Shown here piece by piece: positions 1-5,364 of a stretch of 6,006 bases of DNA; position 1 is the first letter of the stretch; every line of letters starts with the position of its first letter. The DNA is from DTFZ01 sp964510055. GTDB lineage: Bacteria > Bacillota > Clostridia > Christensenellales > SZUA-584. The notes under the pieces were generated by a model, which worked only from the letters and a program-made list of their open reading frames with translations, was not told the origin of the DNA and made no database searches. The DNA lies in NCBI GenBank assembly GCA_964510055.1, contig CAZDZY010000140.1, positions 1 through 6,006 on the forward strand, written 5' to 3'. The translations under genes and the position numbers were made by a program.

Positions 1-466
1 ATATGTATTCCCGCGATTCCATCACGCCGTTTTTCACCTTGCAGAGGTTGTATATGCTGTAGTCGCCCGCCACAGCGTTCCCATGCTCGCGGCATACCCT
101 CAGGGAATCCTGTATCACCGTTTCGTCAATAAGCGGCACTACGCTCATCACCATCATTATTATATCTTCCGGTCTGCAGACGCCTTCCAGAGCAAAAACG
201 CCGTTGCGTATCGTATCCTGGCAGATATCTCCGCCGGGTACTACCCAGCGCAGCTTGTTTATGCTGAACTTCTCCCTGTACGCCCATACCTCGTCGATAT
301 ACGACTCAACGCACGCTATCTCTATGGCGTCTATGGACGGGCTTTTCTGCAGCACCTCCAGCATATGTACTATTACCGGCTTTCCCAGCACCTCTATGAA
401 CTGTTTGGGCACACTGGCGCCCATTCTTCTTCCCACGCCGCCGGCCAGTACCAGCGCTATATTCAT
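1..466 (-). CDS. IspD/TarI-like cytidylyltransferase, N-terminal 155 residues (runs off left edge)
   Basis: Nucleotidyltransferase of the IspD/TarI family, which uses CTP to activate a polyol or methylerythritol phosphate as its CDP derivative in the cytoplasm. Visible: the CTP-binding start LVLAGGVGRRMG (residues 6-16) with PKQ at 20-22, and PGGDICQDTIRNG at 77-89, matching the GGxxRxxSVxNGL block. Only the first 155 residues are present; the family is about 230 long, so the C-terminal third lies outside. Start chosen at the ATG that overlaps the stop of the upstream gene (ATGA), with AAGGAGGA 9 nt before it. Oddity: the substrate-binding HDA(A/V)RP block is replaced by V-M-S-V-V-P (106-111), so the Asp and Arg that hold methylerythritol phosphate in IspD are absent. 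Coupling to a TagF-like gene favours a surface-polymer role over isoprenoid synthesis. Family call is firm; substrate is unknown. Confidence 0.87.
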   Translation of the reverse strand, partial: MNIALVLAGGVGRRMGASVPKQFIEVLGKPVIVHMLEVLQKSPSIDAIEIACVESYIDEVWAYREKFSINKLRWVVPGGDICQDTIRNGVFALEGVCRPEDIIMMVMSVVPLIDETVIQDSLRVCREHGNAVAGDYSIYNLCKVKNGVMESREYI

Positions 467-2577
467 CTGAGCAGGTCCTCCTTTTCATGCTGTTTCGCTT
501 TTTCGCCGAGGCGTTCAATGATATAGGCCGCGTTTACTTTAGCGCTCCTGCCTATGTTGAACACCGAGGCTTCGGTCAGTTCCTCCAGCCGCCGGCGGTA
601 TTCCTCTTTGTGTTCGAGCAGATAAGTTACGCTTTCGGCAGCATTTCCGGCGTCTTCGACAGACAGCCGCCGGCCTACCTTATCCCTGTATGTGATGTCG
701 ATCGGCTTGTTTTTAAATTTGTCGTAATCGGGGTTTATCACTTTCATGGGCGTGTCTATCAGCAGGCACGGCTTCTTGGTGGTAAACACAAATTCCAGGG
801 ACGCCGACGACCAGTCGCTTATGAGCACGTCGGACGTAAATATGGATTCCGTGGTGGCGAAGTTCGTCTCGAAAACGAGCTTTTCCCCAACGCGGTCCGC
901 GTAGCGGGCGAGGATATCGTCCATCAGCGCCCTGTTGTGGCGCATGAACTGCGGATGCGCCCGAACGACTACTTTGCAGTCGATGGTTGCCAGGCTCTCC
1001 AGTATGGGGTCGATGCACGATTCCAGTATATTACCTTCCTGCCACGAAGGCGCTATCACCACCTGCGGGCGGTCCCGCCTGGCCTGTTCCAGCTTTTTGT
1101 ACGACGTTATCATGTTGTCTATAAGGCTGTACCCGCTTTGCATCAGGTTCTTTTTCGGCGTGCCATACATCTCTTCCATCTCCCGAAGTTCCGCTACATG
1201 GTGCGGCCCGATGCAGAAGACCGTATCGAAATTATCCACGCAGCCTTTGCGCCTTGCCATCGTGTAGCTTAAGGGGCCGTGGTCTATGTAGACGTACTCC
1301 ACGTCTTTCCTGACAAAGCTGCGCTTGATATGGTAATTTCCCAGGTCGGGCATCGTCATTATCACCATATCCGCGTCCATTTTCATCATGAGTACAATAA
1401 AGCGCTCTTCCCCGATATAGTAGGGCTGTATACGCGGCTGCTCCTTCGCGATAGAGAATATCTGGTCGTTGGGATCTCCGGTTATATAGTGTATAACGAT
1501 ATCCGAAGAAGCCAATAGTTCCTCGATAACGTCTTTGAAATACTTATAGAAACCGCTCTCTTCAGAATAAAACACGAGCTGCTTGGTATTGCCGTCGGCA
1601 AAGAAGCGCTTGTAATCCGCTTTCGCCCGGGCTTTCTGCTCGGCCGTCGGCCTCGAACTCTTCGCGATCTCTTTACTGCGTTCCAGCGCAGCCTTGCTTT
1701 TTTCCAGCGCCTCGTAGTCTATATACTTCTTCGGCGGGTACATCGCGTTTACCACAAACATCAGCAGCATGGCTGTTATGTTGCTGAATACCCAGTAAAG
1801 GCCTACGCCCGCGGGCACTATGAAAGCAAAATAAAGAGAGAAAAGCGTCAGGAAAATTGCCATGCCCCAGCGCCCGAGCCAGCCGGCCTCGCGCTGCAAT
1901 ACGTTTACCTTATTCTGCGCCGCTGAAAGCAGGAACGCGCTTGCGCCCGACAGGAGCGGTATGAGCAGCAGCGTGTCCCATGCCGCGAGGCTGGGCGTCG
2001 CGGCGAGGTTTATTCCCAGGAAGTTCAAGTCGAGCGCCTTTATCTGCGCTATGGCGTCCGCCGCCCCGGGAGCGCTGAGCCCCGAGAAGGCGCCGGAGAA
2101 AGCCGGGTTATTGACCGCTTCTATTATCTTAAGGTGTGCGGCGCCCCCGAGCTCCGTTGTCCCAAGCAGCTGCATCGTCTTTTGGCCGAGGGCGTCTATC
2201 ACGCTTTTGTCGATATGCAGAAGATGCTGAAGCGGGTTATAGACCACGGTTATAAGGCCGAGTATGATAGGTATCTGTATCAGAAGGGGGATTATACCCG
2301 CCAGAGGCTTGTAATTTTCCTGTTTATACAGCGCGAACTGCTTTTCCGTTACCGTATCCCTGTTCCCCGCGAACGCAGCCGCTATCTCGTTTAGCCTCGG
2401 CTTGAGTTTTATCATCTTTATCGAGTTTTTCTGCACCCAAACGCTCAGCGGGAACATAAGCGCCTTAGTTACCAAAGTAAACAGTAATATGGCGATACCA
2501 TAGTTTTTGACCAGAGTAAAACACAGCCACATAATAAACCCGAGAGGAACGCCGATGATCGTATTAATAAATTCCAT
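463..2577 (-). CDS. YidC/Oxa1 insertase domain fused to a CDP-glycerol glycerophosphotransferase (TagF-like) domain
   Basis: A 704-residue two-domain protein. Residues 1-285 are a YidC/Oxa1/Alb3 domain: NYGIAILLFTLVTKALMFPL (25-44), then LYKQENYKPLAGIIPLLIQIP (83-103), an Ala/Gly-rich extracytoplasmic loop (about 118-198) with FLGINLAATPS, and three more membrane segments near 200-220, 235-255 and 256-278, ending VGLYWVFSNI. There is no signal peptide or lipobox. The conserved Arg of the insertase groove appears as Lys38. A Lys/Ala-rich linker (about 283-330) leads to a Glyphos_transf domain: HG at 433-434, IAPSWQEGN (508-516), VRAHP (538-542), and SDVLISDWSSASLEF (582-596), the family signature SDxxIsDySSxxfdf. 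The YidC C-terminus faces the cytoplasm, so the transferase would be cytoplasmic and membrane-tethered, suited to lipid-linked teichoic-acid acceptors. Whether the YidC half still inserts proteins is unknown. The last codons carry the ribosome site of the downstream cytidylyltransferase gene. Confidence 0.9.
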   Translation of the reverse strand: MEFINTIIGVPLGFIMWLCFTLVKNYGIAILLFTLVTKALMFPLSVWVQKNSIKMIKLKPRLNEIAAAFAGNRDTVTEKQFALYKQENYKPLAGIIPLLIQIPIILGLITVVYNPLQHLLHIDKSVIDALGQKTMQLLGTTELGGAAHLKIIEAVNNPAFSGAFSGLSAPGAADAIAQIKALDLNFLGINLAATPSLAAWDTLLLIPLLSGASAFLLSAAQNKVNVLQREAGWLGRWGMAIFLTLFSLYFAFIVPAGVGLYWVFSNITAMLLMFVVNAMYPPKKYIDYEALEKSKAALERSKEIAKSSRPTAEQKARAKADYKRFFADGNTKQLVFYSEESGFYKYFKDVIEELLASSDIVIHYITGDPNDQIFSIAKEQPRIQPYYIGEERFIVLMMKMDADMVIMTMPDLGNYHIKRSFVRKDVEYVYIDHGPLSYTMARRKGCVDNFDTVFCIGPHHVAELREMEEMYGTPKKNLMQSGYSLIDNMITSYKKLEQARRDRPQVVIAPSWQEGNILESCIDPILESLATIDCKVVVRAHPQFMRHNRALMDDILARYADRVGEKLVFETNFATTESIFTSDVLISDWSSASLEFVFTTKKPCLLIDTPMKVINPDYDKFKNKPIDITYRDKVGRRLSVEDAGNAAESVTYLLEHKEEYRRRLEELTEASVFNIGRSAKVNAAYIIERLGEKAKQHEKEDLLR
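476..483 (-). promoter_or_regulatory. Shine-Dalgarno site for the IspD-like gene, inside the fusion gene
   Basis: On the minus strand AAGGAGGA lies in the last codons of the YidC-TagF gene, 9 nt before the ATG at 466. Together with the ATGA stop/start overlap it shows that the two genes are translated as a coupled pair and fixes the start of the second. Confidence 0.8.
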
Positions 2578-2655
2578 ATGCTTAACCCCAAAATCTTCCC
2601 GGCTCTGCTCCCGGGCCCCTTAATAAAAGGTTATATAATATCACAATTAAAAATT

Positions 2656-2684
2656 ATTTTATCACAACATACCGGCATACGCAA
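2656..2684 (-). promoter_or_regulatory. Candidate promoter for the YidC-TagF/cytidylyltransferase operon
   Basis: Minus-strand TTGCGT (2684-2679), a 17-nt spacer, and TAAAAT (2661-2656) preceded by TG one base upstream (extended -10). The -10 matches consensus at 5 of 6; the -35 only at 3 of 6. It would give a leader of about 70 nt, which contains a small GC-rich hairpin (CCCGG/CCGGG around 2598-2616). The leader has only a weak GGGG ribosome site before the ATG at 2577. Read by eye, so tentative. Confidence 0.3.
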
Positions 2685-2754
2685 TCAAAGCGTTGGCTGA
2701 GTTTACATTTAATTGACGTGTATGAAGATTGCCGGGGCATAACAAAGTTTTGAG

Positions 2755-2781
2755 ATAAAGTAAATATATACTTTACTTTAT
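2755..2781. promoter_or_regulatory. Perfect 10-bp inverted repeat, possible operator
   Basis: ATAAAGTAAA (2755-2764) and its exact reverse complement TTTACTTTAT (2772-2781) are separated by 7 nt (tatatac). It sits in the divergent intergenic region, and its right arm overlaps the -35 of the candidate plus-strand promoter. The size and symmetry suit a dimeric repressor. An AT-rich palindrome could also arise by chance, so the operator role is inferred. Confidence 0.4.
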
Positions 2782-2800
2782 GGACGCTATGGAATATTCT
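2772..2800 (+). promoter_or_regulatory. Candidate promoter for the gpsA relic/tagD transcript
   Basis: TTTACT (2772-2777), a 17-nt spacer, then TATTCT (2795-2800); each hexamer matches consensus at 4 of 6. The -35 lies within the right arm of the inverted repeat. It would place tagD behind a leader of roughly 380 nt made of the decayed gpsA. No better plus-strand candidate was seen between 2578 and 2820. Confidence 0.3.
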
Positions 2801-2822
2801 ATTTAATGGCGGATAACGCTGA

Positions 2823-3186
2823 AACAAAAGGAAATTTGTCACCTGCAACGGAGGAATAGTAATATGCGGCGCGTTGAAGAACGTCATCGCGCTTGCCGCA
2901 GGCATAGCGAAAGTGATCGGCCTCGGCGGTAACATGAAAGCCGCTTTGATGACAAGAGGCATGGTGGAGATAACGAGGCTCGGGTGCCGCGCGGGCTGCT
3001 TCCCGCAAACGTTCGAAAGTCTTGCGGGCATAGGCGGCCTCGTAGTAACGTGCACTAGCGGGCACAGCCGCAACAACAAAGCGGGCTTCCGGGCTGATGG
3101 CCTGCAAGACGACATCCGAGCTGCAGATGCCGTATCTTAACATACTGTACGAGGATAAAATACTGAGAAAAGCGAGGAATGCTTCC
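2823..3186 (+). pseudogene. gpsA: Remnant of gpsA, NAD(P)-dependent glycerol-3-phosphate dehydrogenase
   Basis: The intact enzyme (about 330 residues) reduces dihydroxyacetone phosphate to sn-glycerol-3-phosphate, the substrate of TagD encoded next. What remains is its C-terminal half in pieces. In one frame (2823-about 3088) the substrate domain reads CGALKNVIALAAGI, then NMKAALMTRGMVEITRLG, FESLAGIGGLVVTCTSGHSRN and NKAG, a clear GpsA match including the Lys of GALKN and the TSxHSRN block. After that the frame becomes unrelated and stops at 3138-3140. The extreme C-terminus reappears in the other frame at about 3103-3186 as KTTSELQMPYLNILYEDK, like GpsA's TTKAxxEL...MPI...VLYEGK, with the stretch between deleted. 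The NAD-binding N-terminal half is absent (a stop lies at 2820-2822). No valid start exists. The second piece runs without a stop into tagD. Confidence 0.85.
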
Positions 3187-3582
3187 ATGATAAGAGTTAT
3201 AACATACGGGACGTACGACCTGCTTCATTACGGGCATATCAACCTGCTGCGCCGGGCGAAGGAGCTGGGTGATTACCTGATAGTTGTGCTGTCTACCGAC
3301 GAATTCAACTGGGAGCAGAAACAGAAGAAGTGCTATTTCTCGTATGAGCAGCGCAAGTGGCTTCTGGAATCTATAAGGTACGTCGATCTTGTGATACCCG
3401 AAACGTGCTGGGAGCAGAAGAAAACTGACATCCATGATTACCATGTCGATACGTTCGTGATGGGCGACGACTGGGAAGGCAAATTCGACTTCCTCAAAGA
3501 CGAGGGCGTAGAGGTAGTCTACCTGCCTCGTACGCCGGAGATAAGCACGACGCAGATAAAACAGGATCTGAATAAGAAATAA
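3187..3582 (+). CDS. tagD: Glycerol-3-phosphate cytidylyltransferase TagD
   Basis: Joins CTP and sn-glycerol-3-phosphate to give CDP-glycerol and pyrophosphate in the cytoplasm; CDP-glycerol is the donor for TagB/TagF-type polymerases. The 131 residues match the usual length (about 130). Motifs are complete: GTYDLLHYGH (8-17) with the catalytic HxGH at 14-17, SIRYVD (62-67), MGDDW (92-96) and RTPEISTT (115-122), the CTP-binding block. I start at ATG 3187 because the family begins MxxVITYGT and GAGG sits 9 nt upstream. In-frame starts further up (for example ATG 3127) would add residues that are really the decayed GpsA C-terminus. It stands alone on the plus strand between two minus-strand units, supplying the donor for the TagF-like domain at 463-2577, and ends just before an intrinsic terminator. 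Confidence 0.95.
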   Translation: MIRVITYGTYDLLHYGHINLLRRAKELGDYLIVVLSTDEFNWEQKQKKCYFSYEQRKWLLESIRYVDLVIPETCWEQKKTDIHDYHVDTFVMGDDWEGKFDFLKDEGVEVVYLPRTPEISTTQIKQDLNKK

Positions 3583-3598
3583 AAACCGGGAAGCCTTT

Positions 3599-3634
3599 GG
3601 CACGTTGTAACAAAGCGTGCCTTTTTGTATTTTA
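3599..3634 (+). terminator. Intrinsic terminator after tagD
   Basis: GGCACG (3599-3604) pairs with CGTGCC (3616-3621) around an 11-nt loop that can form a small inner TTG/CAA stem, followed by TTTTTGTATTTTAT. It starts 16 nt after the tagD stop. The minus strand has no U-tract directly after the stem, so it does not look like an efficient terminator for the convergent SDR operon. Confidence 0.8.
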
Positions 3635-3635
3635 T

Positions 3636-3908
3636 CTTGCCTTCCCCTCGAGGGGAGCCAAAAGCGAACGCCGCCAGTGGAGCCGGAGACGAGCGCGCCC
3701 AGTGGGCGATGAAGCGAGTCGGAGGCTCTTTAGAGCAAAGGAGCATGACAAACGGCAGTGAGGTCAGGCGACTATTGCGAACAGAGGGGGATGAAGTGAG
3801 CTGGAGACTCTGCGAACAAGCGGGCATGACAAGCGGCAGCGCAGACAGGCGGCCATTGTGAACAGAGGTAGGTGGTACGTAGCGCCGGATGAGGTGTCAG
3901 TGCACACC
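3636..3908. repeat. Composite intergenic repeat element between convergent genes
   Basis: This stretch fills most of the 335-bp gap between tagD and the SDR gene and holds no gene. The left end carries the palindrome TCCCCTCGAGGGGA (about 3644-3657). The right end carries GGTGGTACGTAGCGCCGGATGAGGTGT and a terminal hairpin GGTGT/ACACC (3893-3908). Between them is GC-rich, purine-biased sequence (GATGAAGCGAG, GGAGCATGACA, AACAGAGG), typical in style of dispersed intergenic repeats in Clostridia. From memory, the two ends resemble halves of one common element, so the middle may be a second repeat inserted into it. It encodes no transposase and shows no protein-like features; a 78-codon open frame across it (3625-3861) just reads the repeat units. 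Confidence 0.55.
3708..3868. repeat. Two diverged tandem copies of an approximately 80-bp unit
   Basis: Copy 1 (3708-3787) and copy 2 (3790-3868) align end to end: both begin GATGAAG(C/T)GAG, share GGAG(G/A)CTCT, (A/G)GCATGACAA, CGGCAG and CAGGCG, and end GAACAGAGG. The substitutions are scattered, and the reading frame is not kept between copies. A weaker partial match (GAGCCGGAGAC) occurs just upstream near 3679-3690, perhaps a third, degraded unit. Confidence 0.65.
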
Positions 3909-3917
3909 CTGCGCATG

Positions 3918-4988
3918 CTATAAGCGGATGATCTGTACATCCCTGCCCTTAAAGTACTCTTCACAGCGCTTGATAAGTCCGGCGTCTGTACGGTCGGGTT
4001 CAACGAACAGATAATCATATTTTACTGTATCGTACGCGCCGGCGTCGTCTTCGGGGCACGCAAACGCCTCATCGACGTAGCGGATGCTCCTCACTATTTC
4101 CAATGTTTCTTCGAGCGGCACGGCAGCAGCCTCTGCAGGCGGCGCATACACTCCGGCAACCAAATAATCGCAATGCCCGCTTGCCCGGCGAAGTATATCC
4201 GCGCGGCCGGCATCGAACGGATAAAAAGTGCCCGACAGGTATCCTTTTTTAACCTGCGCGCGCTCCGCCAATACGCTGTTTTCGAGCTTGTATTGCAGGC
4301 TTTCACGCCCGAACTGTTCGGAGTCCGAGCGGTATCTCTCGATGACGCTTTTATAAACATTGCCGTAATCCGGGATATACAGCGTGTCATGGCAGTACAT
4401 CCTTTGTATTATCCGGTCCGCTAAGTCCCAAAGTAAATTAAGATCGTTCTCCTTGTCGTGGAACCGCGTGCCTTTTATCCTCCCCGGGGCCACGTTCAAT
4501 ATCCTGTTGACAGTACCTTTATGCTCCAGCTCAACGTTGAGACTCTCGATAAAACGGAAGACCGCCGCTTTCGTGGAAGAATAAAGCGCGTATAGAGGCG
4601 AAGATATTGCGCCCGTTATGCTGCTTATCACCGCGCAGGGGAAGGGCTCCTGTCCGCTCAGCGCTTCATAGTATTTCTTTATTAATTCCAATACGGCCAG
4701 CGTATTTACCCGGAAAGAATTTTTGATCTCAGGCAACGTGATGTCTTCAAAATACGCGAGCCTTCCGAAACCCGCGGAAATTATAAGTCCGTTTATATCG
4801 AGATCGTCGAGTGCGCCGAAATCGGGGTGAAGGAGGTTCATGCGTATAAATTTGATCCTGCCGTCAGCGGCGGCAGGATCGTGACGGCCTAAGATATAGA
4901 CCGTGTTATTCATTTCCGCAAGGCGATACGCCAACGCAAGGCCGATGCCGCTTGTGCCGCCCGCGATCAAGAAAGACCTGCTTTTCAT
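3918..4988 (-). CDS. Short-chain dehydrogenase fused to a degenerate TagD-like cytidylyltransferase domain
   Basis: 356 residues. Residues 1-about 235 form a Rossmann SDR: cofactor loop GGTSGIG (10-16), SAG (71-73) in place of NNAG, Asn95, Ser123, and the catalytic pair Tyr136/Lys140 in YSSTK. All are present, so the oxidoreductase is probably active; its substrate is unknown. Residues about 247-356 align with TagD: GYLSGTF (249-255), ILRRA (265-269), CDYLVAGVY (273-281), LEETLEIVRSIRYVD (292-306), YDYLFVEPD (324-332), VQIIRL (351-356). But HxGH has become D-A-G-R (259-262), the Asp of GTFD is Tyr256, and the chain ends before RTxxISTT, so this half should not catalyse nucleotidyl transfer. 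SDR plus cytidylyltransferase fusions are known for CDP-ribitol (Haemophilus Acs1/Bcs1, in reverse order with an IspD-type domain). AAGGG lies 6 nt before the ATG; it follows the small membrane gene by 37 nt in an apparent operon. Confidence 0.88.
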   Translation of the reverse strand: MKSRSFLIAGGTSGIGLALAYRLAEMNNTVYILGRHDPAAADGRIKFIRMNLLHPDFGALDDLDINGLIISAGFGRLAYFEDITLPEIKNSFRVNTLAVLELIKKYYEALSGQEPFPCAVISSITGAISSPLYALYSSTKAAVFRFIESLNVELEHKGTVNRILNVAPGRIKGTRFHDKENDLNLLWDLADRIIQRMYCHDTLYIPDYGNVYKSVIERYRSDSEQFGRESLQYKLENSVLAERAQVKKGYLSGTFYPFDAGRADILRRASGHCDYLVAGVYAPPAEAAAVPLEETLEIVRSIRYVDEAFACPEDDAGAYDTVKYDYLFVEPDRTDAGLIKRCEEYFKGRDVQIIRL

Positions 4989-5025
4989 CTGTTACCCTTA
5001 AGAGGCCCCGGCAAATGACGCGCGG

Positions 5026-5283
5026 TTATCTGCCGCTCTTTTCCGCCTTTTTAGTCAGCGACTTTTCGAGGCGTTTCATCTTCCTGTTCTTGAAAAATAT
5101 CCTTATCCTTTTCCAGAATATACCCACCGCAACGCCGGCCGCAATGAATACGCCCGCAACTATCTGTATTATGTACGACGTTAAAGCGGGATCGAGGTAG
5201 GCGTGAGCCGTAGTTGAAAGCATTACAGTCGTAAGCAGGAAATATACTATAAAGACCCCTGTATTACGTAAAACCTTTTTCAT
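5026..5283 (-). CDS. Small membrane protein with signal peptide and basic tail (YLDP-type)
   Basis: 85 residues. MKKVLRN is followed by a hydrophobic stretch and AHA at 26-28, a good signal-peptidase site, giving a mature start YLDPALTSY. A second membrane segment (about 36-57, IIQIVAGVFIAAGVAVGIFW) is followed by a strongly basic cytoplasmic tail (KRIRIFFKNRKMKRLEK). This layout matches the small proteins whose mature N-terminus reads YLDPGTGSY, found in my recollection near sulfatase-family and polysaccharide genes; no biochemical role is known to me. Here GTG of the motif is replaced by ALT. Start is fixed by GGAGGT 5 nt before the ATG. It lies 81 nt after the sulfatase-family gene and 37 nt before the SDR gene, so probably co-transcribed. 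Could be a partner or anchor for the sulfatase-family enzyme. Confidence 0.75.
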   Translation of the reverse strand: MKKVLRNTGVFIVYFLLTTVMLSTTAHAYLDPALTSYIIQIVAGVFIAAGVAVGIFWKRIRIFFKNRKMKRLEKSLTKKAEKSGR

Positions 5284-5288
5284 ATCGC

Positions 5289-5294
5289 ACCTCC
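5289..5294 (-). promoter_or_regulatory. Strong Shine-Dalgarno for the small membrane protein
   Basis: GGAGGT on the minus strand, 5 nt from the ATG at 5283. It is the best ribosome site in this operon, suggesting that the small protein is made at a high rate relative to its neighbours. Confidence 0.75.
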
Positions 5295-5332
5295 GAATTA
5301 ATTTTGTAAAAAGTTATTTTATGATCGTTACA

Positions 5333-5353
5333 CCGCCCTTTAGTTCCTGGCGG
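5333..5353 (-). other. Small hairpin between the sulfatase-family gene and the small membrane gene
   Basis: CCGCC (5333-5337) pairs with GGCGG (5349-5353) across an 11-nt loop. On the minus strand it starts 12 nt after the sulfatase stop, but no U-tract follows, so it is not an evident terminator. It might stabilise or partly attenuate the transcript. A 5-bp stem is weak evidence. Confidence 0.25.
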
Positions 5354-5364
5354 ATGATACCATT

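Noticed and set aside
487..1272. 261-codon plus-strand open frame opposite the YidC-TagF gene
   Set aside because: It is antisense to the well-supported transferase domain, and its translation (rich in Arg, His, Tyr and Val) shows no recognisable domain; a codon-bias shadow.
2864..2932. Strong GGAGG followed by ATG at 2864, opening a 22-codon frame
   Set aside because: The frame is out of register with the GpsA similarity in the same bases and encodes only a short Arg-rich peptide. The GGAGGAATAG bases are part of the decayed gpsA. Accidental ribosome site.
3097..3186. N-terminal extension of TagD from an upstream in-frame start
   Set aside because: These codons match the GpsA C-terminus (MPYLNILYEDK), the TagD family begins at MxxVITYGT, and the start at 3187 has GAGG at a suitable distance.
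2654..3188. Minus-strand open frames of 129-153 codons across the divergent region and gpsA relic
   Set aside because: Their translations carry no recognisable motif, and the opposite strand has clear GpsA similarity; shadows.
3055..3603. 182-codon minus-strand open frame over tagD
   Set aside because: Antisense to a complete, motif-rich TagD; no domain recognised.
3625..3861. 78-codon plus-strand open frame in the repeat region
   Set aside because: It lies after the terminator and reads through two copies of an intergenic repeat that are not kept in frame; the composition is not protein-like.
3708..3868. CRISPR-like or tRNA/ncRNA interpretation of the repeated units
   Set aside because: Only two diverged units of about 80 bp directly abutting, with no spacer/repeat alternation, no cloverleaf and no cas genes.
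4094..4390. 98-codon open frame overlapping the SDR fusion in another frame
   Set aside because: Out-of-frame shadow of a gene with full SDR motifs; nothing recognisable in its translation.
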